From Rhodocollybia butyracea (Eukaryota; Basidiomycota; Agaricomycetes; Agaricales; Omphalotaceae): a stretch of DNA of 64,000 nucleotides. Made by a program: the position numbers and the translations under genes. The stretch spans positions 62,001 to 126,000 of the forward strand of contig JADNRY010000067.1 of NCBI GenBank assembly GCA_015501585.1, written 5' to 3'. Positions 31,535 through 44,749 of the stretch are shown here, one piece after another. Within the stretch, counting starts at the first letter, position 1. Every line of letters starts with the position of its first letter. The notes under the pieces are model-generated. The model ran no database searches. It was not told the DNA's origin and saw only the letters and a list, made by a program, of their open reading frames with translations.

Positions 31535-32290
31535 CTGATGGAAGACGGATTGAGTACAGATCAATGCTCAGCGAGCGCAAACTTGAACTCTTATGGGAAT
31601 TTGGTGCTGGGGCCGCGTTCACAGCGATCGTGCCAAAAAATCCTTTGGCGTCCCAGTTGTTTCGCGAAAGCAGCAGATGTCAATGAACGACGATAATTGA
31701 GCGAAGGAGGCCACTTTATTGGGAACGAAATCCCTATGCTCATTTGTCCAACTGAGAAAACGCGTTTGTTCAGATAAATTCATTGCTTAAAGGAGATCCG
31801 CTGTACCCCCTTGGTACCCCACTTTTATGTAGCATAAATCTCTTTTTCACCTGATGTCGCGTATATAGTTTAGTAGTTTTGTAACGTTTTTGTTTAGCAA
31901 GGTGGAGATGCGAAGAGAGAAGCGTTCGAGTCTACCCAGTGAGCAACTTTGAGAGATTTCGGTTGGTTGAACCTCCCAAGTGATCTTCTGTAAACCCACA
32001 TCTTCAATCATCTTGCGTAGTAGCTATAGTATATTTTATCTCATTGAAACTCAGTCTGAAGGCATTTCGGATTGAAGGCATTCATTGACCAGTTTACTAG
32101 TGGGAACTTGAACTGATTAGAGGAAGGAAGGTTACATGACCATGCTCCTGAGACTACTCTGGTGTCGGCACGTCCACCTGGTCACCATCCACTGTGTGAA
32201 GAAGGCCTGTGGAAATTCGTGAAATCAAGCGTGAACTCCCCTAGTATAATGAGAAATTCTTCGCTTTCGCGACATCCATCAGGTTCCTAT
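31535..32290 (-). pseudogene. Truncated duplicate of the uncharacterised gene end and its flank
   Basis: On the minus strand 32287-32165 reads EPDGCRESEEFLIILGEFTL ... HSGW and then a stop, matching the last exon at 27744-27870. The duplication continues through the downstream flank (31985-32120, then 31535-31690). The upstream half of the exon is absent, being cut near 32290. Confidence 0.65.
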
Positions 32291-32959
32291 CATTTGCTAA
32301 ATATCATTTATGCTTCCGCCGAGTTCCAGTGAAGCAGGCTGAAGCCTTGTTGTTACATATCTCACGGGCCTTACTAACTTCGCTTTGCATCTCTTCAGCC
32401 TGTCCAAGGACCGAGAATCTTGCTTCTACAAGCTACATGATCCAAACTTGACCACTTATTACCTCGCACTAGTAGACGCCTCAGCACGAGTATCACCGGG
32501 GTCTTCAATAATATGGAGAGCTTAACCAAGACAAAATACTGTCGCTTAGGAAACATCTATGGTGAGAAAAATAGGAAGCTTTTCAATCAAGTCTTTCGTC
32601 AATCCATCAATAGTCACTTTTATCCAACTTAATATGAAAAAATCTCTGTAGAGTCTGGTCTCTGGTCAACTTCCAATCTTATCAGCACGCGGTACATTGC
32701 TCGATTGCTGTCTGACAAGACAGTGCCTTATTTTTCTGCCATGATCATACCATATGTGAAGATCAGCACGAACTACCAACAATGATCATGTCAATACCTT
32801 AGGGGTTGGGGCTTGAGGCGTACTTAATCTCAGTTGGTATGTAGGTTAGCAGTCTTGAGCCATTACCAGTTAATTTTCTCAAAAGGTATCATTGGATAAT
32901 ATATATACAGAATTCATATATATTGTGTTCAGTACGATATCCTAGGCTAGCTGGTCTTG
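32291..32959. other. Gene-free stretch
   Basis: Nothing recognised. It is the 3' flank of the FunK1 gene. Confidence 0.35.
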
Positions 32960-35072
32960 TTAAACCAAATCTGTCTCAAAAATGACAGAAAACGCATCAA
33001 AAGTGACATTGCCTCCGAGAGTTTCATTATCATATGGTGGGTCGGTCAGACGGCCTTTCGAATGATTATACCGCGCCACAAGACCATCACCAAACGCTGT
33101 ATGAAGGGCATCCATCCATTTCGAAAAAACCTGAAAACCAGGTTGCGGGGTCAAATGGGGTTTGGTGAAAAATGCTCTCTTGAGATCAGCCATGACAGAG
33201 CCTCCAGAATTGAACCATTTCTTGATCGACGGGTCCTCAGAAGGACAGACAGTGCAGACTAGGACGTAGTACAGGGATTCAAGATCGTGGCGATAGAGGT
33301 GAATGGGAGGGGGGGATGCATCAAGAATGTCAATGGCCATATACGGTGCCGTGCCTGTGCGTTGGCGTGAACTGGGGGTGCTTTCTGGACCAATGCGAAT
33401 AGCATGATCAAAGTCGTTGAGGACACCATGCACTTGACCATTACTTCCACGACGAAACATGATATTCGCTACGCTTATATCACGATGAAGCAGTTTTGCG
33501 TGCTCGCACAACCATCGATAGCCTTGAAGTGTACATCAGATGGAGTATGACAAGGAAAACGGCGTTACTCACACTTGAACACATCCTTGAAAACCGTTCC
33601 AAGATCGGCAGGATCGGTGAGAGCAGACATAGGAAACAGTTGAGCCATGACGACAACCCTAACGACACGTTGTTCGTAAGCATCCTTGAAAAAAGCTACG
33701 AGGCGCAACTGGGTTGGCGTGGATGGCAACTCTGTAGAGTACAGTATCTCAGGAAGATGTTGTAAAACCCACTGCCAGTCCTGGCGAGAAGCAAGCTGGC
33801 GAGCCTTAACGATTAATGTCGGCTCGGATAATCGTTTCTTTGCTGGCCGGGAGAGCTTGACGACACACACGGAACCTTCTTTACCGGCAAGTTGCGGTGG
33901 GGCGACACTGATCGTGGCTTCAATGACAAAGGAACCTCGGCCAATGATTCCGTGCTGATAGAATAGAATCGTTCCGAGAATCAAACGAAGCTCGCCGTTT
34001 GAAAACGGAAATTGCAATGGAGCACCAGAAAAGAAATCGCAATGCGGACTTCGTTGGTCTGAAGGCAAGGGGACGGAAACAGTGGCAGGAGCAATGAGGT
34101 TGGAAATACCCCAATTCACGTCGGCAAGCACATCGAGAATACAAATGAAAGTTTCGAAGTCCTTGCTGATACTGACGAATTCCGAGACAATGACGGCGGA
34201 GTGATCATAGTGGATGAGCTGGATCTTTCCATCCTTGGTATACATACCTAACACCGAGTCTCGAAACCCAGCGTGCGCGAGCATCTCCAAGGCATAGCTC
34301 GCACACTGGGTAAACTTTGAAGTGACAGACACCTTTTGACGCTTTGAGGAAGACCCGGATTGTGTATTACTAGAAGAACGTTTCCTCGAGGTTGGGGGCG
34401 CGGGGACTGAAAGAACATCACCGGAAGCCTCTGGAGAACGAAGGATGTTGATAAGGGTTCACTTAATGGAATACGAAACCAGGACGCACGAGTTTTTTTA
34501 CGACTTCCAGCCTCGGTAACCTCAACTTCATTGAAAGACAAAATATCATGCCACCAGAAAGCAGGAGTCGGGCCCAATGGGTTGCATGATTCGACGGTCC
34601 GGTTTCTTGTCAGAGCTGTATCACGAACAACAACGATGTCGGGCTTTCGAGATGCATGGGATCCAGAGATAATCTTGTTGTCGTTACGACAGAAACGGAA
34701 TTTGGTGTGTCCCAGGCCATCAAGCAGAGCGTTGGCAAGAGCAACAAATGGGGGATACAGATTGGGTTTGAGGCCGGTTGTATTATTAAAAGTAGATAGC
34801 TTCATGGTGATTGGAAGAGACTTGGCCAAATTGTGCCAGATCGTTTGTCGCCGTGTTGACCATGCATCGCTGAAGCCACAAACCTGACGCAGAAAGTCGT
34901 TTAAAGAGATACGCTGGGCGTTGGAGAGGTCGTGTCGCAGATAGGGCTCATAATCCTCCCGGGTATGTTCGGTTTCAAAACTAGAGTGGCTACTACTACC
35001 CTGACTGAGTGGCGTAGAGTGCAGTTTAGCTGGCAATGGTGGCGGCGTCGATGGTGGTTTTACGGTTGTCAT
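32960..35072 (-). CDS. FunK1-type fungal protein kinase
   Basis: It starts MTTVKPPSTPPPLPAKL at 35072. The N-terminal part has HDILSFNEVEV, as in the FunK1 family expanded in mushrooms. The kinase C-lobe shows the catalytic loop HRDISVANIMF, a metal-binding triad written DFD (LNDFDHA) instead of DFG, and RTGTAPYMAIDIL. A 50 bp intron at 33572-33523 is clear. Between the first block and the rest (near 34450) the frame changes. A 32 nt intron from GTGAAC to CCAG would fix it but is too short for a normal intron, so an indel is equally likely. FunK1 kinases are linked to multicellular development in mushrooms. The end is a TAA at 32960-32962. Confidence 0.85.
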
Positions 35073-35089
35073 ACTAATTGTTAAGTTTC

Positions 35090-37340
35090 TGCGTCAGTAA
35101 AGGAGAGAAAAGGATGATTGTACATACCTTCTACAAGTTCACTGATACTACCTGCTGTAAGTGGTACAGAACAAAGAGAGCCCACAGAAAAGCGCATGGC
35201 AGCGCAAATAATACCCACACAATCGACCCACAGAATCACGTGACTCACCGAATCACGACGGTTTAGGCGCCGGTCCTTATTACTAATAAGCTAGGCGCGC
35301 AGCCAGAGCTTTCACACTAGCCAAAACAGAGCGAAGTAGAGGTAGAGGTAGACCTAGAAGTAGAGCTTGTTTTAAAAGCGGAGCTCTACTTTTGGCCTAA
35401 AGGTAGATGTAATCGCAAAAGTAGAGCTATACTTTTTTGTGAGCACGTGCGGCTCTTCCGGTGTTCACCGGAGGCGTCTGCCGACGCGTCGTATCAGCGA
35501 CGCGTCCCTAGCAGCTAACTGCCCTTACACTTGCAGAAGGGTTTGCATGGCTCAACATATACAATCTCTGTGCCTCCTACATACATCAGATAGACAATGG
35601 GATATGTGACCACATTCCACTAGTACATGATAACATCGACAAATACTGCTTATACCAGTCAAATACCAGTTTGTTCATCAGACAGTTGAATCAAAGGGAA
35701 TAGCACACCTTAGAGCCTCTGCAGCCCAGTACCCCTGATTTTTTCTTACCCAGTTAATAGAAAAGGTATCACCAATGTCAGAGCAGTCAGTGTAAGGCAG
35801 CATTGGCCCACTGTGGAGGACTACCGCCGTTGATGCGCCTATCTCAGTATCTGAGGCAACGCGCATCAACGGCGGCACCGAGATCAAGTGATCATCGGCC
35901 GCCGGGGTCCGGAATCCCTAAGTCATAAGTAGAGCTCAGGTAGAGCTCCACATTTTGCTCAGCTCTACTTCCTTGAACAGCTGAAAAAGTAGATTTGGGA
36001 CACCTCTACCTTGACCTCTACCTCTACCTCGACCTCTACTTTGCAGGTAGAGCTTAGACTCGAGCCAGTCGTTTCTTTTGGACACTTTGATGACTGAGAT
36101 CAGCCGTGTCCGTGAAACGACTGGAACTTAATCCGGCAGTTTTAGCGGGTCGGAATTAAGTCACATGCTTTTTTGGACTTCGAGAAATTCGAAAAACTAG
36201 AGGGTCCCAAATATGTATTTAACACAAATGTAAATAGACAAAAAGTTGCGCTTCAAGTCGAAGATAAACGTCTATTTTTCCGATTTTTTATATCTAAACT
36301 CGTTATCAAGATATTCAATGATCTTTATCAGAGAGTCAAATTTTGCAATATACCTCCGCAACTTGTTCTTAAACAGCTATGCCATTCACAACAAAGCGAC
36401 GCCTCTCGGATGCTGGCTACAGAGCCTCTGGATCAGTTCGAAAAAAGCTGAGGCACAGAAGCCCATCTCCACTACCCATTCCAGCTACATCTTCTCCAGC
36501 AGGCACTGATAGGGGCAATAACTCAGACTCGGATACTCCTACTCTGGATATACCTATCAGCAGTGCTCCAGTTTGGGAGGCATAAGGTGGAAGTGAGACC
36601 GAAGTGTCGCAGACGATCGACACGTCGCTACCGGAAGAACTAACGCGAATTTCAAAAAAATAAAAAACACTATGTTATTCGTGGAAAATCGGCGAAGATT
36701 TTGAGCGTCTTCATGAGTTCATACGACGAGTTTGAGGACACTATGGATTTAGAGAAACGACAAAGTACAAAGAAGCACGTGGTTTAAATCCGACCGTCCA
36801 AAACAGCCGGATTAAGTTCCAGTCCCTCTGCCGAGGCTGTGATTTTCACATCACAACTCTAGCAGGGGACTGGTTCGAGTCTAGGTAGAGCTGTTTCTGC
36901 TACTGTGAATGTCCTCCGCGCAGCGCCCATACTAGCCTCTGCCGGTGCATTACGAACGGTATTATGTAATACCGAACCTGTTTGTATTATTTTTGGCTTT
37001 TTAATTTTTCTTATTTCGCCCTGGCCATGATCAACCTCACAATGCATGATAACCCTCACCATGCATGATAACCCCTACCATGCATGATCATCTGAAGTAA
37101 CTGTGACAAAAAATGATAACTCATGATGGGCATGATCAACGGGGGGAGTAGCGTGTTAACTCAGGTATCATACCCTGCCATGAGTGGTGGGGCTGATGCT
37201 GGATTCCAGAGAATATAATGAGTATATATTGTTTCAGACATTTTAGTGATGCAATTCTCTGAAACAGCCTGAAAAAATAGCCCAAAATAAAAGTACAAGC
37301 CAAGTATGTTGCAAATTGTAAAATAGAACGTGATCATTTG
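35090..37340. other. Gene-free block of small hairpin-rich elements
   Basis: 35335-36060 is bounded by inverted clusters of AGGTAGAGGTAGA and TAGAGCTCTAC words. It contains a 9 bp-arm hairpin (GACGCGTCG, near 35483) and a 15 bp-arm inverted repeat at 35824-35838/35861-35875 that encloses CTCAGTATCTGAG. 36121-36824 is a second unit with roughly 48 bp imperfect terminal inverted repeats starting ACTGGAACTTAATCCGGC. A third inverted pair (GACTGGxTCGAGTCTA) is at 36050-36072 and 36868-36890. No coding frame is recognised and no clean target duplications were found. Confidence 0.6.
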
Positions 37341-37346
37341 AGTATT

Positions 37347-40300
37347 TCAAGCCCAAGTCACAATCTGAGCGCCATTCAAATCAATCGACACATCCGAAAC
37401 CACCAATTCCTGTACTTCCAAATTAAATTCCCAGCTTGAAGTGTCCACAGATGCCATTCCCACAAACACCTCCCGCGGCTCCTGAACGACTCCCAGAATC
37501 GTGATCCGCTGCAACTTCTGCGAGACCACAAACTCCCCATCGCTCTTAATCTCGACTTGTTTGCGATTTCCATCTACCACAAAAGTCAATATCCGACTCT
37601 CCGCTGGCGGGTTAGTCATCCCATCATCGAGATAAGCCGAACCGAAAGCGTTCTGGTTCGAATCGAGGGAAACCAAAAGAGCGAACGGTCCGTTCCTAGT
37701 CTCAGCGGTTGTATACCCGGGTTCAGCATGTAGAAGGATAGCTGCTCCGCCACGAATGTGCACATTGATATGGTTGAGCGGAGCGGAGAGCGTAGCAGTA
37801 CTATCGGAGGCAGAGGTATTTACCACAGTGTGCGAGTAGAAATCTCTCCAGATCACTGTTCCCCGCCCTGGGAAGATACCTATACTGGTATTTAGAATTG
37901 CTGTTATGACGGAATGTTTTAAGAAGACATACCTTCAACGCTGGTAACATTCGGTAGCAAAACCGGGGTCACCAATAGATCTGCACCGACAAGGAACTGC
38001 TTATCTACACCAAACAGCTCTGGTTCGGTGGGAAATTCAAACCAGAGCGCTCGAACAGGTGGGGTACCACGCATCGAGGCATTTGCGAACAAGGAAGTCT
38101 ACGAGTCCGATTTGAGGGCCAATTAGGCCAATTAGGAAGGTTTCGTATTATATAGACCAGCTCACCCAGTACGGAAGGAGCGAGTATCTCGTCGCAATTG
38201 CAAGTCTGGAAGAAGTCGCTACACTCTCCCATCGATAAGGTTCCTGGGGTATTGTACCAATCTCATTATGATTTCTGAAAAATGGAACGAAAGCAGAGAG
38301 TTGCATCCACCGATTGCAGAGTTCTTCATTTGTGTCACCGCCTGGAAAGAAACGAATGGTTAATGATGGAAAAAAGCGATAAAGCCAAAGGCATGAAAAG
38401 ATCGAAAAAGCTCTGAGACTCACCAAAGCCACACGTATCTGCTCCTACAAACGGGATCTGGAAGATCTGGAACTGCAGGATCCCTTGGATGTTGTAATAC
38501 AGGTATTCCCATCTTCAGAAGCAGCGTCAGCACGTCGCATTACCACACTAGACCGACCATCGACCTACTTTGAGAAATTATCCCCAAGCTGATAAGGAAG
38601 TAAAGAAGCGTGAGAATCCGAAAGGAAACAAATATCCTTCACTCACCCAATGCCCCGTCCACTTCCCCGACGACACAAACGTCGACCGCGAGATGATAAC
38701 AGGCCTTTTCCCAGGCATAAGTTCCTCCAGCGCAAGATGCGTTGCCTTTTCTTGCATCATGCCCCATAAATTATGAACTTCGAGTTCGGGGATACCACCT
38801 GCGTGGGTAGCGTTGGTCGCGACTGTGTTGATAGATAGGTCGCCGATTGCTACAATTCACAAAGCGCTCATGTATCAGCGCAAAGATACACAAAAGATAT
38901 GACACAAACAAACGACGTAAAAAAGATAGCTTCGACTCACCGTTATGGATAGCATACGGAGGCGTATTGAGGTTGACGCCTGATCCAGGTCCATTTCCAG
39001 AATCTACACTCACTTCGGTATGGTTAGAGATCCCACTCCTCGGTAAACAAATATTCTATCACTCACAGTCGATGGTTTTGTTGACAATATTCACTACTGA
39101 AGCATCATAGCTAGAACCAAAACCAACGCGTTCAGTTATCCAGGTGGTAAAATCGTATCTATTCGAGTGTCTCACCATTCCGGGCAATCGATACCTTGAG
39201 CAGCGGACCCAGGCCCAGGCCCAAGGACTCCAGGGAGCAAGAACGGCAAGCTAGTATCATTCAAGTCCGCTCCAGTCCCACTGTGAAATCAAAAACAGCA
39301 TATCAAGTGAGTCAAGTTCGAGTGAGTTGAAAATTATCAGCGGAAACGGGACAATGATCAACAGAAAAGAAAAGAAGGAAATAGGAAAGGCAATAAGTAG
39401 AATAAGTAGAATAACATACCAAGAACCAACACAAAAAGAGCTAACTTCATTCATATCGAGCCAAATTCCAGAATACCCTACTCCGTCATTTAAACTCCAG
39501 TTTTTTAGCGCTTCGGTCCACCATTGTTGGGTGGCGTTTGCAAACCAATCTGGGTAGACCTACGGGAGGATAGTGTTCAGTAAGGGAAGGTTTGTGATGA
39601 AGTAAGGACTATAATGAAGAGCGATGACTTACGGTGTACCCTGGCCAGACCTTCCCGATGTATTCCGATCCATCTGGGTTCTTGATGAAAGTGTCACTAG
39701 AGCCAGCCGAAAGGATTAGTACATCGATATCCAGCGCTCTAACAATAGTAAGAGCTTGGGCTGAAAAGACGTACAGTTCATGTCCCCTGTTATAAGGCTC
39801 GTACTACAATTGCTTAAGTTTTGTGGATTCGAAAGATGAACGTAGCTACACATACGACATCAGATTCATTTGCTGGATGAGGGACCGCAGCGTCCACGAT
39901 GGGGATGTCTTGGATCAAGAAAAAAACAGCGTAAGTAATATACTGGAAAGAAGACTGGCGGAAACCATATGCGGAAGTTATGGATGAGCTTACAATACTG
40001 GTTATCGGCGGCCTGAACAGCGCCAATAAGTCAAATAAGTAGTGAGTACAGCTATCCGCACAAAGATAAGAGATAGACTAACCAATTGCGCAATAAAACG
40101 ACGCATTTCGTTTCCTGGATAGCTGACAGGATCGGCGGTGAAGTCTCGGAAAGCGTGATACAGATCGATATCGTTCCACATTACTAAGATGCATATGGCA
40201 GGTCTATCGTTAATGAAGTAAAGCTTTTGTTGATCATAGCTCCTACCTTCTAACGGTATATTCGCAGCTCGCATAGCGTCTACTTGTGCGATCGTGTCGT

Positions 40301-41676
40301 TGATAGATACGTATCCCCACCTAAGTAAAAACCATCAGCACATCAGCATGAATCTCTCGGTCATTCAAGGCGAAGTATAAAAGCTGACCTGCAAAGATGG
40401 AACCCAAACGCCCACGTAGGAAGCCAACTCGGCAGTCCCACCAAATCACCGTACTGCTCGATGACCGCCATCGGAGTTGGTCCGGAAAAGAAGTAAAAAT
40501 CGAGTATACCACCAATCATTCGGTATTGGACAAGAGACTGCTTTGCGTTGGGGGTGTTAGGAGCATTATATCACCGCCGGATGAGCTGGTTTATGGTGGG
40601 ATACAAGTGGGATGAGAACAGCTGGGATTAGTCCTTAAATCAGGATAGGTGAAAAGGAAGAATACCTGAAAATGAAGACGCCGTGGCTTTGTGCTTCATT
40701 TGTCGTTTCGTTGAATCGATGTTCGAGATAGACGGGATGGGTACCGTATCTAGGGAGTAGAATGAACTTCGTTACAAAGAAGGGACACTCAAACAAAACT
40801 CACAAATTTTCATCAACAGGGTCAGCAATATCACGAGCCCATAATGCCTGGATGGAACCTCCGTCGGAAGCTACGTTTCGTCTAAAACCGGAGCTTGCGA
40901 TGACTTCGCCCAGACCATAGATATTCGTATCGAGAGGCAGCGATGAAGTTAGCTAAATGGGAGATAAATCGAAAATCGCAATCGAGGATGATATATAGAA
41001 TACGCACTTGGAGATACTGGTCTTCAAAGACTAACGGAAACCCATCCAACGCTGTACTTTCGTCGTCTGCAATAACCGGAGCTATGGGCGTCTCTGGAAG
41101 GGATGAAATTCGAGTATCGAAGAGAGGTGTAGCGTTGGGATTCGAGCGGCGTGTAATCCAGAATGCAAAAGGGGAGGATTCATAGTTGAATACAAGGTCG
41201 GATGACTGAGTGAATGAAGCAGTTGGCGGAGGTGGTCGAGAGATGACGGAGAGAGGGATATGAAACTGCTTGTTCTCGCTGTCCGCGATCCTGACACGGA
41301 GCCTAGAGAGAGACATGATGCATGAGCTACTAGTACTAGTACTTGAGCAGTCGTAGGAACACACCGAGTTTCAGTCTCGTAAACCACTTGTATCGTCAAT
41401 TCCTCGATATCCGTTCCAAAGGCATGACAGGCAGGACCAGCGAGAGACATCTGCGCGACCAGACCGGTGGGGCTTTCTTGTAAAGAGTGCAAATTGTATC
41501 CTGGGCAAAATGTCAGAGAGGCACCTGCTGTTTCGAAGATAAACCAACGTACCTGAACAACTGGAAACATTTTTAGAGAATTCGCTCGGTGTTACGCTAG
41601 TAGTAGAGCTGAAGGGGCTTTGAGAGCCTAAGACTCTGGAGCAGAGACTTGCTACCACAAGATATTTCAAGATCAT
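37347..41676 (-). CDS. Secreted alpha-glucosidase, GH31
   Basis: It is intron-rich, starting [17 protein letters not shown] (signal peptide). In order I see the N-terminal beta-domain ([29 protein letters not shown]), [39 protein letters not shown], then IWLDMNE near 39447-39468, whose Asp is the GH31 nucleophile. HWLGDN follows (LGDN at 38577-38588), its Asp being the acid/base, then [19 protein letters not shown]. The C-terminal beta-domains end [16 protein letters not shown]31 enzymes release glucose from alpha-1,4 and related glucans outside the cell. No break was found in the exons checked. A second, damaged homologue is at 51190-55162. Confidence 0.92.
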
Positions 41677-41699
41677 GGTGGTATGAAAGACTCCAATGA

Positions 41700-42815
41700 A
41701 TTATATATGTCAAGCAAAACGTCAATGAATCGCTGGTCAGCTGGGATTAAGCGTGTTCGGTAGAGTAATCGCGTAACACCAACGGCATCGCAAGCTTTTT
41801 CGAACGTTCTTTACAGAAAAAAGTCGGAAAGGCAAGTGAACCAGTTTCTTGGTGAGCTGTAATCTGTACTGAAAGTTTTGTACTCGGATCGCAAACGCAA
41901 ATCATTCTGTACATATCTCAGCTCACCTAAAGTCCACCATAAAATGTTGTTGACCATGGATCATTATGAAAGGGTTACTTACCTTGAGAGTGGAACAGTT
42001 TCGAAGAAATGGAAGTTCCTTGTTGGAACAAAGGAAATTCCGCCGATTCAGACTCACGTGAGGTTTACCTTTTACGGATGGTCAAAGCAACACGTACGAT
42101 ACACCTGCTAAAATATCAGATTACATTAGACAGTCAGTCACTATCTAGCAGGCAGAACAACGGTTGGAGCTCAAATGCTCAAGTTCAAAGACCTCCCGCC
42201 CTTTGCATACTACCAGCAAGACCATCGGACGACGCGGATAGGTTGCATTGCTGGCAAACGGCGCCGAATCCCAGTTGATAACCAAAGTACGGTGCTTCTG
42301 AAGTAGAACTGTAAGGGATGCAACATATCTGCCTGAAGGTCCTTCTACATTCGAGTCGCAAAGTTTACCCTTGTTCTGCAGTACATTCCTTAACCATCAA
42401 TCTCGTCGAGCGCATGACTTTCTTTGATCATCTTGAGCTACTACATTGAGAGCGCTAACCTACAACAGAGCACAGTCCCAGTTCTGTTAAAGGAAGATTT
42501 CGCACAAAACTGGAGCTTGTTGCTAAGGGCTCTGATGCAACGAGTCAACGTACAGATAGATATCGAGTAATTCTGGTGCTCTGGACAAGTTATTTAAATA
42601 ATAGCGGTCTCCGCGGAAGTTCTTGTGCTCGAAAATCTGCATCTCATGAGTCCTGACCCATCCATGAACAACGTTGTTTTGGAAGTACTATAGCTACAGG
42701 TACTCGACTTCTCGGATATATGTGGAACGTATACCAGGGTATGGGAGATATGGTCCAAGAGTTTGGCAAAAATAGAAACAAAATCAGAGTAACGACAAGA
42801 TTGAACTGGCAAATA
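41700..42815. other. Intergenic
   Basis: Nothing recognised. It would hold the promoter of the GH31 gene and the 3' flank of the Zn2Cys6 gene, both on the minus strand. Confidence 0.4.
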
Positions 42816-44668
42816 TCAACAGGTACCTTGATACACCAATTCCAAATCCTCAAACATATAGGAATGAGAATCGTGATAAGTGTGCTTGTAGGTGCTAGCA
42901 GAAGGCAAAGACCGAGGGCGCTGCATACTTAGACTATGGGGAGAGCTCAGTTCCCCGAGCTGAAAGCAGTATGTGTTCATTTCTATACTCTCGACGCGAC
43001 GGCGTTCTTCAGGACCAGCCGAAACTCCGCGCTCCCCTAATATACTATCCCCTAACATATTCACGTCTGAACTCGAGGATTGACTAGTTCCATACGTCGG
43101 TGAAGTCGGTGAAACCAAGCTTCCACCTCTTGAGGCTGATTCAAAAACGTCACTAGTCAGACTCCTGGGTGTATTCGCGCTGTTGGGGGAACCTCCGTGG
43201 TCCGTGACACTCCATGCGAATGAGATACACTCGGACGACGGTCTACCAGTGACATTCCCGAAAAAGTCGGTATGGGAGTCAACATTTTGCACTCCTGTGC
43301 TTGTTCTTGTAGTAGACTCGATGTTCTCAATGTCTGAATACGATGCCGTTAGCCCCGAATCGCAAGGCGTAGGGGAGAATATATGCGGGCTCGGAGATGG
43401 TTGGGGTTGGGACTGGGAGACTGTATCATTACTATAGGCCTCCCTCGTCGGGTTGCACTCGGAATAATGAGGCATTCTGGAGACGTTGGATAGATTAGAG
43501 AGGTACAAGTTGGGTGGCCTAGGTCTATTCGACCGGTTATCGCTGAAAGACGTGGTCGAGATCGAGGCAGAGTCGGTTTTGACATAAGAGCTGCCCATTG
43601 CAGAGGAGTTGGACGATGGTACTGAAGAAGAAGAGCTGTCGGAAGATACTGATATAGGTGAGATCATAGGGTCGTAAGCATGCGATGTGGGGGTAGGTAC
43701 CGTAGGTGACACAGAAAGCGACATCGAAGGGGGTAAAATGGACGGGGAGACGAATCTGCGGGATACATGGACAGAATCGGTCCTCGAAGTCTCCCCCGAA
43801 GGAAGAGCGGTAGTCTGAGCCCGAGGAAGGGGAAACGATTCAGGAATTGACACGGGGACATCTGAGTCGGAAAACTTGGGCTTGGGCTTGTTAGGCCCAC
43901 GAACACGCCCTTCTTTTGCGTATTCACACACCAACCCTCGATTGAGGCATCGCTTGCACGATGGATGGTCCCCGCTACACTAATGAGAGGCATGAGCTAC
44001 TTCATTTCTGGAAGGTTTATGACGATACATACCTTTGCCTTTCTAGTACGACACTTTTCGCATGCTTGTGCTGTTCGAAGGCGTGGATGTTCGGGCGTCC
44101 GGTAATAGACACCCGTGGAAGGATCTAATGACCCGGCAAATGATCCAGCGAGAGTACGCGGCGCATCACGAGCACGAGCATTGTTAGTGTTGCAAAGATC
44201 CAGATGTATATATGAAGCATGTCTGGAATTCGGAAAGATGTGCGGACTCGCGGCCGGAGGTGCTGACTGGCCTTGTTCTTCAGCAGATTTTGCAGCAGAA
44301 AAGCGAGGCCGGTGCCGCGCGTAATCAGAGGGAATGGTTTGGAGATAGGTGGAGTTGGTAGAGTTTGTGTGGTCGACCCGATGGGTCTGAGGGTACGAGT
44401 TCCATGGCTGTAATGAATTGGGTACGAGGTGCGGTGATGCCACCGAACGATAATCAGCGGGGTATGGCTGGTACGACTCCGTTTGGAATGTTTCATGATG
44501 ATATCCGTAGCTGGAAGGCGAAAGCTCGTCGAGGTAAACGATTTGAACTTGGTTATGGTCGGAGAGCCGAGGAGAGTGACTTGTGGAAACTCGTGGAAGG
44601 GAAGAGTAGTATTTATTGCTGGCAGGGTCATCGCATAGGTTATGGCGTGAGCTTGCTTGGAAAGACAT
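42816..44668 (-). CDS. Zn2Cys6 transcription factor
   Basis: Two exons are derived: 44668-44033 and 43979-42816. They are joined across a GTATGT..TTAG intron that splits the zinc cluster. The joined motif is C-x2-C-x6-C-x6-C-x2-C-x6-C (CEKCRTRKAK followed by CSGDHPSC and CLNRGLVC), the classical fungal binuclear zinc cluster that binds CGG half-sites. The rest is Ser/Pro-rich and no middle homology region is seen. The start MSFQASSRHNL at 44668 is preferred over an in-frame ATG at 44746, which would add a hydrophobic stretch. It is placed between two GH31 genes. That it regulates them is possible but unsupported. Confidence 0.85.
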
Positions 44669-44749
44669 TAAACTATGAATGAGATAGAGGAAGGAAAGAC
44701 CGGTTGGATGCAGCTTGAAGCAGCGTTGAATATGTATGAAATTCAATGC

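Noticed and set aside
36159..36585. Frames of 68-92 codons inside the inverted-repeat unit at 36.1-36.8 kb
   Set aside because: They overlap each other in different frames, show no conserved motif, and are not transposase-like.
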